Shown: one piece after another, positions 11,962-23,539 of the stretch | Position numbering within the stretch: the stretch's first letter is position 1 | Layout of the letters: each line of letters starts with the position of its first letter | Assembly: GCA_005784505.1 (NCBI GenBank) | Contig: VCAZ01000012.1 | Span: 4,283,011-4,347,010, forward strand | DNA: 64,000 nt | Direction: 5' to 3' | From: Bagarius yarrelli | Taxonomy: Eukaryota > Chordata > Actinopteri > Siluriformes > Sisoridae | The notes under the pieces: model-generated | What the model saw: the letters and a program-made list of their open reading frames with translations, nothing else | Databases searched by the model: none | What the model was told of the DNA's origin: nothing | Translations under genes and position numbers: made by a program

Positions 11962-12019
11962 CCCATTGTCTTCTCTTTGGGGGTTGAGCCGGTTATACAC
12001 AGCCTCAATAACACTGTGT
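11962..12019 (-). CDS. PPM1B: PPM1B coding exon 5
   Basis: This 58-bp exon lies between an AG acceptor (12020-12021) and a GTGAGT donor (11960-11961). It encodes H-S-V-I-E-A-V-Y-N-R-L-N-P-Q-R-E-D-N-G, close to the mammalian N-V-I-E-A-V-Y-S-R-L-N-P-H-R-E-S-D-G. The segment follows the catalytic core in the C-terminal helical extension that PPM1A and PPM1B share. The exon expects two bases of a split codon from exon 4, whereas exon 4 as given supplies one, which is part of the evidence that exon 4 has lost bases. Confidence 0.88.
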
Positions 12020-12168
12020 CTGCAACATAAAATTTTACTTACTTTCATTTTACTTGCTTGGGTATGTTAACATGTATATATTGTGCATGTCTTGGCAAAA
12101 ACCTACGTTTACAATCACTGGAGTTTGTAATGCTTGATAAAAAGTTTGTAAGGTAAATGCATGCTCAC

Positions 12169-12273
12169 TTGCTGGCGAGCCTCCCCCTGGTGGGAGATTA
12201 GAGTATTCTTGTAGCGAGGTTTATCAGAATGTAACAGATCAGGAACTCCTCCTCTCTGATTTTTCGATGAGTT
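12169..12273 (-). CDS. PPM1B: PPM1B coding exon 4, frame broken by small indels
   Basis: The exon follows a good acceptor (CTGTCTCTCAG) and ends at a GTGAGC donor. It enters in the right phase as E-L-I-E-K-S-E, aligned with the family E-I-M-E-K-S-G-E-E, then hits a stop at 12239-12241. V-P-D-L-L-H continues in a second frame and Y-S-N-L-P-P-G-G-G in a third, matching the family M-P-D-L-A-H and I-P-N-L-P-P-G-G-G in order. Its exit phase also disagrees with exon 5 by one base. The exon is 105 bp where about 112 would be expected from the human residue count. The most economical reading is several small deletions, some in G runs. Either assembly indel error or real inactivation would explain this. 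Confidence 0.8.
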
Positions 12274-13979
12274 CTGAGAGACAGTAAAAAACAAACATGC
12301 AGTACAAAGAATTCAAGTACAAATAAAACAAACAGATCATGTGACATCCCTGGCCACAGGAACACATAAAAAATAAGTAAGGTAAATGGACTGTCGGAAA
12401 TAGAAAAACAAAAACTGACATTAATCATGTCTTAAGTTATTGACAGCACCTAAGGTAAAAGCATTTCAGTTGGCAACTTTGTGAATGGCAACTGCAGCAT
12501 ATTGGGCAGTGCAGACATGTTTGAAAAGGGCAGGGGGTGCTGAATAAGGATACCTGTAGCTTGGTTGGACTGCTTGGGGCTGATGCCAAATAGATGTCAG
12601 CCAGCACATTCCTAGCTGGAGGAGCAGTCCCGATTACTCCCTGAGGCCCTTTTAGCATGCAAACATTACCACAACGTTACCTTAACCATGATCCTACATT
12701 CAAACCAAGAGTTTAAATAACCAGCGAAACGACATTTAACATGCATCTGCTTGCCAAAGTATGTGCAGCATGCAAAAAAAAAAAAAAAAAAGTTAGAACA
12801 GCGAAAAAAGAAAAAAACAAAAGCAGTGGGCAGGCTATTGACATTTTAGAACAGACTGGGATCAAAAGAAAAAATACATCAACTGCACTATTAGGCAAAG
12901 GAAAGAACCGGGCAGTTTTATTTTTTATTCCATGTCCAACACATCATGTAGTTTGGGACTTTACAAAACAATGCAGCAAGAGATAATTCCAGCTAGGAGT
13001 TGTAGTAGTCTCACATTACATGTAACTATGTTTTACGAGCTGGCGGTTACAGTATTGAGCAGAACTGCATTGTCATGTGTAGTGCCAAGACCTGCCTCGA
13101 TGAAAAAAAGGGAAGGGAAAACCCAGCAAATGTATCTGTTACAGCAGTCAGGTAGTGTAATTGTATAAAAACTTGTGGTGCACTTTTCATGCAGAACCAT
13201 GCCGAAACCTTTAATATTGTTAATAGATATGTTATTTGTCTGGGATGCTGGCCAGGGGGGAAAAGTAGCCTTCAGACCAGATCGATTGGGAGCCCTAGAC
13301 AAAATACACAAATACTCCTAAATTGCAGCAAAATAAACTAATTACTGCAATGTATGCAGAATGCTAAATCGGCGATGGAAGATTTTATAAAATATAAAGG
13401 TATGTGCTTGTTACACTAAGCACTGTGCAGCTGCATAAGCTTAGAAGCCAATGCATTGGAGTACAGAAAATAAGCAAGCCAAAATTCAAGGTTTGATCAG
13501 CTATTTTCGTTTAAACTGCCTGTCCATATAGGCAGCTAAGCAAGAAGAAACTTGCGGATCTGCTGTGTTTACCAGGTGGAATGCTGCAAATTTTGTTTAA
13601 TTAAAAAATATCAATAACTACCAGAAGTGTACAAACAGCTCTTTCTGGTATCTTCTGGACTTTCTGATGTAGATATTTATTTTAAAAATGCTATAAGCAT
13701 TGAGTTATAGACATTTGCTTTAAATATAAAGTAAAGATGGCCTCAATTAAAACACAGCCTTCGTAAAATACACAACTAATCCTACTCTGTTCCTCAGAGA
13801 GCTACATTTAGCTTAATGACATACGGTCATAACACTGGTTAGGGGACCCAGATGGCTGTGCAGCTTAGCGCATATAAATACAAGGCAAAAGGCTAATTTA
13901 AGGACAAGCAGATATAAGCAAGCTTGTACTTCATGTTTCATGATGTGATTAAACATTTAAGAAAAAAAAAATCTCTCAC
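12274..13979 (-). other. PPM1B intron between exons 3 and 4
   Basis: This intron contains an A-run at 12774-12791 and short open frames on both strands (12437-12658 and 12741-13168) with no domain and no splice support. I assign no further feature. Confidence 0.55.
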
Positions 13980-14097
13980 CTTCCACACGAGATTCAAGAA
14001 ACTTATCCAAATCGGCGTCTCTCTTTACTGTCTCTTCTGATACTTTGGGTGCATTTGGAAAACACACCAACACAACGCTCATATTATCTCGACTTCC
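13980..14097 (-). CDS. PPM1B: PPM1B coding exon 3
   Basis: This 118-bp exon has an AG acceptor at 14098-14099 and a GTGAGA donor at 13978-13979. It reads G-S-R-D-N-M-S-V-V-L-V-C-F and then A-P-K-V-S-E-E-T-V-K-R-D-A-D-L, ending L-E-S-R-V-E. G-S-R-D-N-M-S is PP2C motif 11; its Asp (residue about 280 here, Asp282 in PPM1A) coordinates the catalytic metal ions. The C-terminal part begins the helical extension typical of PPM1A/PPM1B. The frame is intact and the exon ends in phase 1. Confidence 0.95.
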
Positions 14098-14433
14098 CTG
14101 TGAAAAAATGAGAACAGATATCTTTATCTAAAAAGCAAACAAAGTTAGTCATACAATACAATTAATACATTGATAGTTAATAAAACCATTCGCCTCAATA
14201 ACTTTTACATAATCTACATCTCATTCCTAATACCCACCACATCACCCTCCCTCAGGCTTTTAAATAATTGTGTTTTTGCTCTTTTTTTAGCCCAGTGAAA
14301 TCATGGTCTGAGTTAATTACACACCAACATGTGATAGACTAAGCAGAATAACAAAACTTTGCAGCACTGCAGTAAAACAACTCCTAGAGATAAGACAGGC
14401 AATTTCCCTACAGGAGAAAGGAAGCTCATCTAC

Positions 14434-15273
14434 CTTGTGCAGGCACGTGTCCACCACCTCATTGCACACTTTTTCCAAGTCATCAGATACCTCCAGCCTG
14501 GCACGGACAAAGGCACACAGCTCCTCATTGCTCATCACGTCCCATATTCCATCACAGGCCAGCACCACAAATTCGTCCTCCTCCGGCACACGGGGAATCT
14601 CAAATACTTCAGGCTCTGGGGAAACCAGCTGCTCGGTGGGGCCCTTTCCCTCCACGCATTTGTAGTCATAGTCGCCCAAAGCACGTGACACAGCTAGAGA
14701 GCCATTCACACGCTGGATCATGACAGACCCACCGGCATTTTGGATGCGCTCCTTTTCGCGCGGGTCACATGGCTTATGGTCGAGTGTGGAGAAGCGAACA
14801 CGCGCATCTCGACAAAGCAGTGCACGAGAGTCACCGCAATTTATGAAGTACATATGATCAGGAGAAAGCAGTACGGCCACGGCCGTGGAGCCGCTGCGAT
14901 CAAGGCCGTTGCGAGGGTCAGCAAAGCCACGCATGTGCTCATCGATCCGCAGGAAGCCGGCACGAACTCCACTTTTCACCGCCTCTACACTGCTTCCTAG
15001 TTCACCAGCTGGCGCTGCTGCCACGATGTGCTCTAGCAGATGCTTGGAGCAGTAGTTGGCCACTCGTGAGCCTGCATGGCCATCATACACAGCAAAAAAA
15101 GACCAGTCGTCAAGGCCATGTGGTAAGCCTACAGTGGCTGTATGTGCGTCCTCCATTTCCACTCGCCATCCCTGCATGCTGCTTAGGCCGTAGCGCAGGC
15201 CATTACCCTCACCGTGCGCGTTGTGCTTCTCAGTCTTGGGCTTGTCTAGGAACGCCCCCATGACGTTTACTGG
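14434..15273 (-). CDS. PPM1B: PPM1B coding exon 2: start codon and most of the PP2C catalytic domain
   Basis: PPM1B is a monomeric Mn2+/Mg2+-dependent Ser/Thr phosphatase that removes phosphate from stress and NF-kappaB pathway kinases. The start is the ATG at 15261, 12 bases into the exon, and the exon encodes 276 residues. Gly2 in M-G-A-F-L-D-K-P-K is the family N-myristoylation site. Arg33, Glu37 and Asp38 (G-W-R-V-E-M-E-D-A-H) and Asp60 (V-Y-D-G-H-A-G) are the phosphate- and metal-binding residues. G-S-T-A-V is near 120 and N-C-G-D-S-R-A follows. V-N-G-S-L-A-V-S-R-A-L-G-D and A-C-D-G-I-W-D-V-M (Asp about 237) are later PP2C motifs. The exon ends C-L-H-K at a GTAGAT donor (14432-14433). 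The sequence resembles PPM1B more than PPM1A, and the neighbour SLC3A1 supports this. Confidence 0.97.
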
Positions 15274-18200
15274 CTAGAACAAAATTTAAAAAATAAAAAA
15301 ATAAAAAAAAAGTGATTGCAACAGGAAGGTTAATTTCTTGTTGTAGTGTAGTGTGGTGAAACCCCTAACAATGTGTATATACAACCTGTTAAAGTTACTG
15401 TGCAACATTTTGGAGGAGCAACAAATTCTGTGTACTGTTCTTGATATTTCATAAAAAGACCTAAATATATATTAAGTAAAGCGTAAACTTTTTCTTTCTT
15501 TAGAACAGCCATGCTTTACATCATAGGTTCCCCAGACTGGTCTTGAAGTATCTCCTGTTCCGCATACTAGTATTTTTCTTAATTTAGCTTAGAAAGGTCT
15601 TTCCAATTGGTTTTTAATTGCTTCTAATAGACAGTATAAAAGAAAATACTAAAATAAGCACGACCTGGGTTGAGAAACCTAAAATCAGTTTAAATTAGTA
15701 AATTAGTGTGGATAAAATTAAGATCTGATTGACAGTTTAAGGGTTGGGGCACAACTCAACAGACTGTCTTTTTAAGTATCATGCATGCCAGAAGGGCCAT
15801 CTGTATGTCAATTCATATAAAAGACGGTAGTGAAGAGAGACATATTTTTGGTTCCAAAGTGCACATTTAAAGTCAAAATCATCATTCTGTTAGGAACAGT
15901 AGAGATACAACTTCAGTAGCAGTTCATTAATGGACAAATACTGGTGAGATTTGTACAGTCTGAAAAGAAAAATCTCAAGCACTGTTCCACAGAGATGTGC
16001 ACAACAATGTGCTATGGTTAGAGGAGTCATACCTTAATATCCTATTAACAAGTAGGCGAGAGTATGTTTCATGCACACCAAGAGAATAGTGTATGAAGCT
16101 GAATGGTCAACCCTTACCATAAGCATGTACATCAGAACCCAACAATAATGTTGTAGAGGAGTAGAGTGAAAACATTTTGTATAATGGTTTGGTCCACTTA
16201 TTACATAAGAGCAAACAATCGGCTTGAGCTTTTGTTGAAACGTTTCCCGTTTGAAGCGAATACATCCTTTAGCAATACTTTACTTAATGCGTGATGAATA
16301 TAATTTTTTCTTTTGGTTCCATTCCATTAATCGTAATCAAGGGCTTTAATTAGATAATCGCAAGATATTAAAAGTCCAAGAGCAAATGCATGACTGACCT
16401 CTTTGAGTGACAGTCATAACAGCCAATCAAGTGCGCACAGCTTCGTGCCAAATCAGTATGTTGATCATGTGTATGTGTAATGCCCACCAAAAAAATAAAA
16501 TAAAAATAAAGCGTGGTGAAGCCCTCCTCAGCGTGGTGAGTCAGAAGGATCATTTTACCAACTAATACCCTAAAAACAGCACATCTTTAATATGGGATTA
16601 TTGCGGTTTAGAAGTCACAGAAACCAAACAAAACAGGTAATTTGCAGGAGTGAAAAAACACCACAGGCGGCCGTTTGAGGTATGTGTTGCTAAAAAGACA
16701 TCTGAAAGTACTGCTAGTGACATGTAGTCTAGTAGCAATCAACAAAGTACAATTTCAGAATTGTTTGTTGCTGTTACAGAATAAAAAGACACCAGGAGAT
16801 AACTAACGCCATAACCCGCTACCTTGCTCAAGACACAGCGACTTTTAATGCAGTGACAAAAGAGGGGTTTAAAAACCTCATCCGATAGGTTGCTGGATAA
16901 GAGATATAAAAATCCCTCTTGAAATATTTTAGTCGTGTTGCAATTCCACAGTTTTACATTGAATATAGGAATAAAGTTGAGGGGAATATTACGTTAGTAC
17001 AGACTTGTGGTTTAGCTGGATGATCGAACCATATCTTAATTTTACTTTGTACTACATTAGCGTATTTCAAAAAGAGAAAAGGTCATTTTTTGTTTTTATT
17101 GGAAGTGATTTGCACTAGAAAAAAAAAAAAATTTTGTTTACTGGATTTTTTTCCATTAAAACACTGGAATAATTTAATGGCAGCAAGAAGCTAACCATCT
17201 ATTTGGTAGAAAGGCTCACTGCACCTGCTGGACTACAAGGAATTAAGGAATCTATAAAGTGTGTGCTGCAACACCATTAAGAAGACTGAATCTCAATATC
17301 TGTCAGAATAACCATAATTAGATATTTTCCCTAAATCGCACAGCCCTAGTGTTGACTGTGATTTGTCACATTCATTCATCAAAGCAAAGGAAAGCAAGCA
17401 CTTGCGAAAGTTCAGTGCGAAAATCGTGCATATACACATTCAGCGCAGACTAAAACATTCTGCAAAAGGTTATACTATGTGCAGTGATTAGGTCAAAGGT
17501 GGATAAAAAAAAAAAACTCAAAATCAAACATGCTTGGATAAAACACCAAACTGTTCAGGAGCATACAATGCTTGCACTTCAGGAGTCCACTTGCCCCACC
17601 TTGCCTCAAGGTGGGCCATACAAGAAGGCGGAAAGCTTTACAGTCATTTCATGTAGATCTATTGTGGTACATAATTAAATAAAACATCCCAAAACAACCA
17701 CGGTGCTATATGTAAAAACACAGCTAAATAAAACACAATCAAGAGACCAAGGACATTTTTACAATTCCACATAAAGTGCAAATGTACAAACATGCAACAG
17801 ACTACACTGAAATTAGGTTATGCAATAAAAGAAAGCCTACCTCTTGTACTTTTTTATCTGTATTTATCGGTTTGTAACAGGCAAGAATTAAATCTTTACC
17901 ATGGCATCTATGTCAGCAACTAAAGATGTTCACTCCCTATAAACGCACTGAAGCTTTTTATTTTAAAATAATGCAGCAGCTTATTAATTTTACTTAAGCA
18001 TTCACTCACTTCTGTCTTCAGTGATGAGCATAATTGAGCATTTCAAGAAATGCTTTGGCCAACCAGAACCTCCCACACAGAACTGAAGCCACATTCGGAC
18101 TTGTGTATATAAAGATCAGACTCTTGTCCCTACAGACAGTATTCTATTAACAGCAAGCTGAGAAGCTCAGAGTGAAAAACATGTTGAGGTTCTTGGCCCT

Positions 18201-20344
18201 GAAATCATGAAGCGGGTATACCTACCAAAAATCGACATACTGCATGCCCGATAATCCTACTGCTTCTGCAGAGCCGCCTGAGCGTCAAAAAAGTGTTGTA
18301 ACAAATCTTAAGTATCTTATGTAAAGACATTTAAATATTTCCCATCTGATGAACATGGATTCTGGGCAACAACAACAAAAAAAAGCTTTAAGTCCAGCTT
18401 GTTCACTTCACCTTTTATTGATATTTAATCTAAAACTTGCACTGAGATCAGTGTAATAAAACTCTTATGCAGCATATCCTTAAAAATCAATTAAGGATAA
18501 ACAAAAAAAACAATCAAACAAAACTTATGACAAACTCTAGCCACGGTTGGGGTCTACAAACGTAGATAAAATATTTAAGGACAATAATCAAGATTTAACA
18601 TCTGAAATAACCATGTACTACCATCAAGCTAAACACATCTAAATATAAAAAACTTTATTATGTTTATTAATTAAATCTTTATAATAAGAAGTTTCTTAGA
18701 ACATTGTAACTGACTTAAAACTAAGTTTTATAAATGAACAGGTTAATGTTCCTCCGATTAGGATCACATACCTCCCTCTACATTGTGTCCTAGTTTAGCT
18801 CCAACCCCAATCAAACACACCTGCCTGTATGTTTCAAGTATATCTAGCAACACCTTGATTAGTTGGTTCAGGGGTGTTACATTTGGGTTGGAGCTAAATA
18901 CTGCAGGCACTGGCCAGGGCCGATGTAGCGAACGTGCCGAACTATTTTGAAGTATTATATGAGTCACAAAGGCGCATCCCAAAAACAAGGTCCACTGAAA
19001 CCTATTAATGCAAGCATCTAAAAGAGTTGGCACACTGTTAATGATCAGAAGGTGTGAGAAGGACTGCAAAGAATAAATTTACTCAGTATGCAGCCATATT
19101 ACTCCAACAAACAGTTTGGTGTTCATAAAAGAATAAACATTAACTAAAACAAAAAGAAGAAGAAAAATTTTTATTTGGGCTTTAAGTGGAACTAAAGGGT
19201 CACACTCTTCACGACATGCCCAACACTTGCAATAAAACAGTAAGGAACATTAATACGAGTGTGAAAATACCGATATAGCTACTATAGACACTTTTTCATG
19301 GTAGTGTCACAATATTCTTACTCTAGCATTGACAAATATTAAAATTACATTTTAAACTGAATTACATTGAGGCTAATATTTAATTAAAACGTGTCGAATT
19401 TCCCCCTCCTCCTGTATTGTTTCAGAAACGAGCATGACGCCAAAAATAAGGGTGCCTCTGTATTGTTGTACATTGGTTTATTTTTATGTAATGCACTGCA
19501 ATAGTGAGATAAATTGTATCATACTATGTACCGTATCCTAAAGCCCTTGCCATAGCATGCATAAAAATACAATGTGCAAGTGAGCTACAAGTTACGATAA
19601 TAAACACAACACTATTTAAAGTGGCTGGGAACACTAAAAACAACGATTTCAGTCAAAAGGCCCAGATATCAATGCATCATACAACGGTAATCTAGCAGAG
19701 TTTAATGAGTAACAAAAAAAAAAAAATCAGACCAAATAGGCCGCAACCAAATTTAGTCAACCAACTCAGTAAGTAAATAAAAACATTCTTCTGTAAGTTT
19801 GCTCTTTAATTATTTTTTCTTCTCTAATTAGCTGGCAGCTTTTTCCAACTGAGTAAGATGTGTCAGTGGTAATAGTGACCTGCATTATGCTGTTAGTGGT
19901 CAATCTATTCTACCCAAAGCCAATATAGCAGTGAACAAGTCCAGTATGCACCTATTAGCAGATAAGAATATTTCAGATATGCACAAGAGTTTTATTGCCC
20001 AAGAAGCCTCAAGAACAGATGCAACATGACAGTGTACCTTTGAATAAGGAGCCTAATGTTCATTTCAATTCACAAAGGCAAACTCGTCCAATAGAGATGT
20101 TATGAGAAAAGAAAATTATAACTCAGCTATGACTGCCAACATTTATTGCCATTCTGATTAATACTAATAAGGATAAAATGTAAAATTAGTATAAATCAAA
20201 AATGATTGTATACTAGCTTATTTATTTAGCCTGTAGAGTAGAGGAAAAAATATTTATTTCCCAGATTATTATTTTGTATGTTGCCCACAAAGAAAAGTGA
20301 TCATTCTTAATTATAAGTAGGTTATTACAGTAATAAACCAAACA
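15274..20344 (-). other. PPM1B intron 1, gene-proximal part
   Basis: This is AT-rich intronic DNA upstream of the coding start. A-runs occur near 15284-15311, 17118-17131 and 17505-17517. I see no coding segment, and the 101-residue frame at 18764-19069 has no domain. No complete element is recognised. Confidence 0.5.
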
Positions 20345-21190
20345 ACAAAAACAGCATTCAGAAAAACATTTCAAAAAAAGTAAAATCATTGCATTTTACT
20401 GTACGAAAGAAGTATTTGAACCCTTCTTAGACTGGTGGCAAAACCCTTGTCGGCAGTCACAGAGGTCAGCGATTCTTCTAGCTGTCACAGGTTTGCACAC
20501 ATCTCAGGAGGATTCTTCCCCACTCCTCGTTGCAGATCTTTCTATGGGTTACGTCTAGAGACCAGCTACTCCACTAGTATTAACTAGTATTAATGCTGGA
20601 AACCCATCCATGACCCATTTTAATTCCCTAGCAAAGAAAAGGATTTTACTCAAGATTTGATGTACATGGCCTTGTCCGCCGTCTTTTTGATGTGCTTAAA
20701 TGTCCTGTACCTCTAGCAGCAAACACTCTCAAGCATAATTTTCCACCACTGTTTGACGGTGGGGATGGTGTTCTTGTGGGTCATAGGCAGCATTTCTCCT
20801 TCTCCAAACACGAGTTTATGACAAGGTCTTATCTGACCAGAACACTTTCACCCAGATTTCCTCTTAATCAATCAGATCAAACTTCAGACAGGCCTGTAAA
20901 GTGCTTGCTGTTAGGGGATCTTGTGTGCTGGAGGTTTTCAGTCCTTTATGGTGTAGTGGTAATTTTTCTGTAGCCCATTTTAGCCTGTGTAGGTCTGTAA
21001 TCTTGTTCCCAACATCCTTGGACAACACTTTGTCTTGGCCATGATGAAGAGTGTGAATCCTGGTCTTTTATACAGGTTACGATCTGAGATGAGGAGCCCT
21101 CATCTGGGAGTAATATGGTCTTAAATATTTTTTATATCATTAAAATGCAAATCAATGTATAACTTTTTTAAAAACCGTTTTTAAATTGCA
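20345..21190 (-). mobile_element. degraded Tc1-like transposon
   Basis: The plus strand shows the left end AAGTATTTGAACCCTTCTTAGACTGGTGGCAAAACCC, shared with 63165-63200, and the internal words CCATCCATGACCCATTTTAAT and TTTGACGGTGGGGATGGTGTTCTTGTGG. The last has a counterpart at 4860-4890. The transposase would lie on the minus strand; it is full of stops. The right end fades near 21190. Confidence 0.75.
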
Positions 21191-21199
21191 GTTTTATCA

Positions 21200-22235
21200 G
21201 AAGTGGTGATTGGAGCAGACTTTAATGAACATGTTGTGAGGGAACGAGGTGATGCGGCGGTATAGGCAGGTTTGGAGAGAAGGAAATGAACCAGAAGGAA
21301 GATGTAATACACACTACCAAGAGGATGAAAATATCTATACACTATATCCTATGTAGACGAAGCAAACTGAAAAAGATAATTGACCGAAACGGTGGTGTGT
21401 AGGATGACTATCGTGGTCGGGAAGAATAGTTTAATGATGGAAAAGAAACTAAACATGTTGGAAGCTAAAAAAAGGAAAAAGCAGAATTTAGGACAGACTT
21501 TGGGTGTCAGGTAGTGCTTCCACATAAATGGGGAACTACAGCAGAAGTGCTCAGTGAGACAGGAAACGGGGCCAAGTGTGTCATCTTTAAGGAACACTCT
21601 TGGGTGACCGAGGACGTGTCGTGTTCTTCAAGGACTTATGATTTAGTTGCTTACACACACACAGTGTAACTACATAATTCCTGCTACCTGTTTTTCACCC
21701 AAATGAGGATGGGTTCTCTGTTGAATCTGGTTCCTCTTAAGGTTTGTTCCTATTTCGTCTTAGGGAGTTTTTTCTTGCCACCGTCGCCCCCGGCTTGCTC
21801 ATCAGGGACAAACTGATTACAAATTAAAAAAATAAAATAAAATTAGTAAATGAAAAGAGCAGAAGTGGAACAAAAAAGGTACAGGGTTTTAAGTACTTTG
21901 GGGTAATAGTCTGAGGCAAGGATGGTGTCAGGAGTAATGTGTGACACGAATATCAGTAAGAATTAAGGTGGTGTATAAGACAGTGGTAGCCCAGCTATGT
22001 GTGTGGTTTAGAGACAGTGAGCCGGATGAGCAGAGCTGAGGTTCTTTTTTTTTTTTTTTTAAGGAGTGGACAAGGCAAGATTGACTTAGTTTGAGTGAAG
22101 GGGATACATAGTGCAAATGTTGATAGGAGGATGTCAGAAATTAAGCTGCCAGGTAGGAGGCAAATAATTAGATGCTCAGAATAAGAAAGAATCAGAATAA
22201 TTATTTGGACTATGAGGTGGGGTGATCATAGTCCG
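21200..22235 (+). mobile_element. decayed LINE with a nested repeat
   Basis: At 21205-21270 the plus strand reads V-x-G-A-D-F-N-E-H-V and E-R-G-D-A-A-V, like LINE endonuclease/RT ORFs (G-D-F-N core). From 21850 to 22235 it matches in order the RT C-terminal region at 43780-44455 (TACAGGGTTTTAAGTACTTTGG, GTGTCAGGAGTAATGTGTGA, GTGTATAAGACAGTGG). Between them, 21700-21850 holds a different fish repeat (CTCAGGGAGTTTTTTCTTGCC type). The ORF is destroyed. Confidence 0.65.
21690..21850 (-). repeat. interspersed fish repeat, copy 1
   Basis: The segment TTTCGTCTTAGGGAGTTTTTTCTTGCCACC followed by GCTTGCTCATCAGGGACAAACTGA recurs, diverged, at 61190-61350. A reverse-oriented relative containing GGCAAGGAACCAAAACTCC is at 42285-42520. 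It splits the surrounding LINE remnant and is therefore younger than it. Confidence 0.6.
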
Positions 22236-23285
22236 GTGTCGATTTTATAAAAAAAAAAAAAAAAAAAAAACAAGTTGCAAGTTAAAACAGTTAATAAAAA
22301 ACTATTGATTGGATAGAATTATTATATTTGAATAAAATGGAAACATGAGCCAATATTTATCACAATAGAACCAGATAATGTTTAAACTGGGCCTGTACAC
22401 ATCTACCACTAAAGAGCTCATTCAAAAAAAAAAAAAAAAAAAAAAAAAAAGTTGGACAGGGGCTGAAAAAGTAATAAATTAAAAGAAAAAAAAGATTCAG
22501 AATCAGGTCTGTAACATGATTAGCTATAAGAGGGATGTAGAGCAGCAGAGTCTCAGAAGTAAAGATGGGCAGAAGCTCTCCATTCTGTAAAATAGTGTGT
22601 AAAACATGTGGAATACTTTAAAAACATTACTTAATGTCAAACTGCAAAGGCTTTGCAAATCTCATCAACTACATGCATAACATCAGAAGATTCAGAAACT
22701 AAAGAAATCCTGTCTGTAAGGGACAAAGCCAAAAACTCGGATGTTGGATGTCCATAATCTTGGGGCCCTAAAACAAACACTGCATCACTTATCAGCATAA
22801 TTCTGTGATTACTAAACGAGCCTGAAAATTCTTGCAGAAACCACTGCAGATGCCAAATAAATCCCCGTCAAGGAAAAAGAAAACCATATGTGAACATGGT
22901 CCAGAAGTGTGTGGGGTGTAAATGTCCGTTATGGAAATAACGTTCTATGATTTTTTCAGCTGTTTCTTACCAACAAGCCTAGTAACATTTCTCAGCTTGA
23001 TTAAAGCTGTTAGTTTATTTTAACAAATTTAAAAAAAGGTTTAAATTAAACTTTTCCAGAAATCGGGTTGTAATCATTTAAAAACGTAATCGCGAGGTCA
23101 ATATTCTTACCCCCCATAACAATGATTCGTTGGCTCAGAACCACAGTGTGACCAATGACTGCTAATTAACCTCCTTGTCTATTCACCTAATAGCCTTAAT
23201 TGCATTTTACATGAGGATTAGTACATTGCAAAACAACTAGTAGATAAATGTCTCGTTATTCAGGCAAAGGAAAAAAACTAGTTTA
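22236..23285. other. intronic DNA with two long A-runs
   Basis: A-runs of more than 20 bases lie at about 22249-22270 and 22424-22450. Such tracts can be retroposon tails but no body is recognisable next to them. Nothing else is assigned. Confidence 0.5.
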
Positions 23286-23289
23286 GACT

Positions 23290-23482
23290 AGGGAAGTGGT
23301 GGCTCATGGTTAAGGTGTTGGATTACCACCCGAAGGTTGTGGGTTCGATTCCCAGCTCCACCAAGCCCAACCATGTTGAGCCCACTGAGCAAGGCCCTTA
23401 ACACCCCATGCTCAGTGTATAACAAGGGTTTGTAAGTCGCTCTGGATAGGGCGTCTGCCAAATGTGCAAATGTAAAGTAATG
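23290..23482 (+). mobile_element. tRNA-derived SINE, well preserved
   Basis: The head GGGAAGTGGTGGCTCATGG and TTAAGGTGTTGG form an A-box-like segment, and GGTTCGATTCC at 23342-23352 is a perfect RNA polymerase III B box. The body CCACTGAGCAAGGCCCTTAAC leads to the tail AAGTCGCTCTGGATAGGGCG and TCTGCCAAATG, found in many fish SINE families. It is the best copy in the window and serves as the reference for the other copies. Confidence 0.85.
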
Positions 23483-23539
23483 TAGAGAAAAAGAAGGAGA
23501 AGGATACACATTTGGTCAAAGTGGTTTCAAGTGTCAGTA

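Noticed and set aside
12437..12658. 73-residue minus-strand frame between PPM1B exons 3 and 4
   Set aside because: It does not resemble any PPM1B segment and its phase does not fit; the real exon 4 is at 12169-12273.
14359..15263. Several plus-strand frames of 65-109 residues
   Set aside because: They are antisense shadows of PPM1B exon 2.
23290..23370. Possible functional tRNA gene because of a perfect B box
   Set aside because: No cloverleaf can be drawn, and the segment continues into a SINE body and tail.
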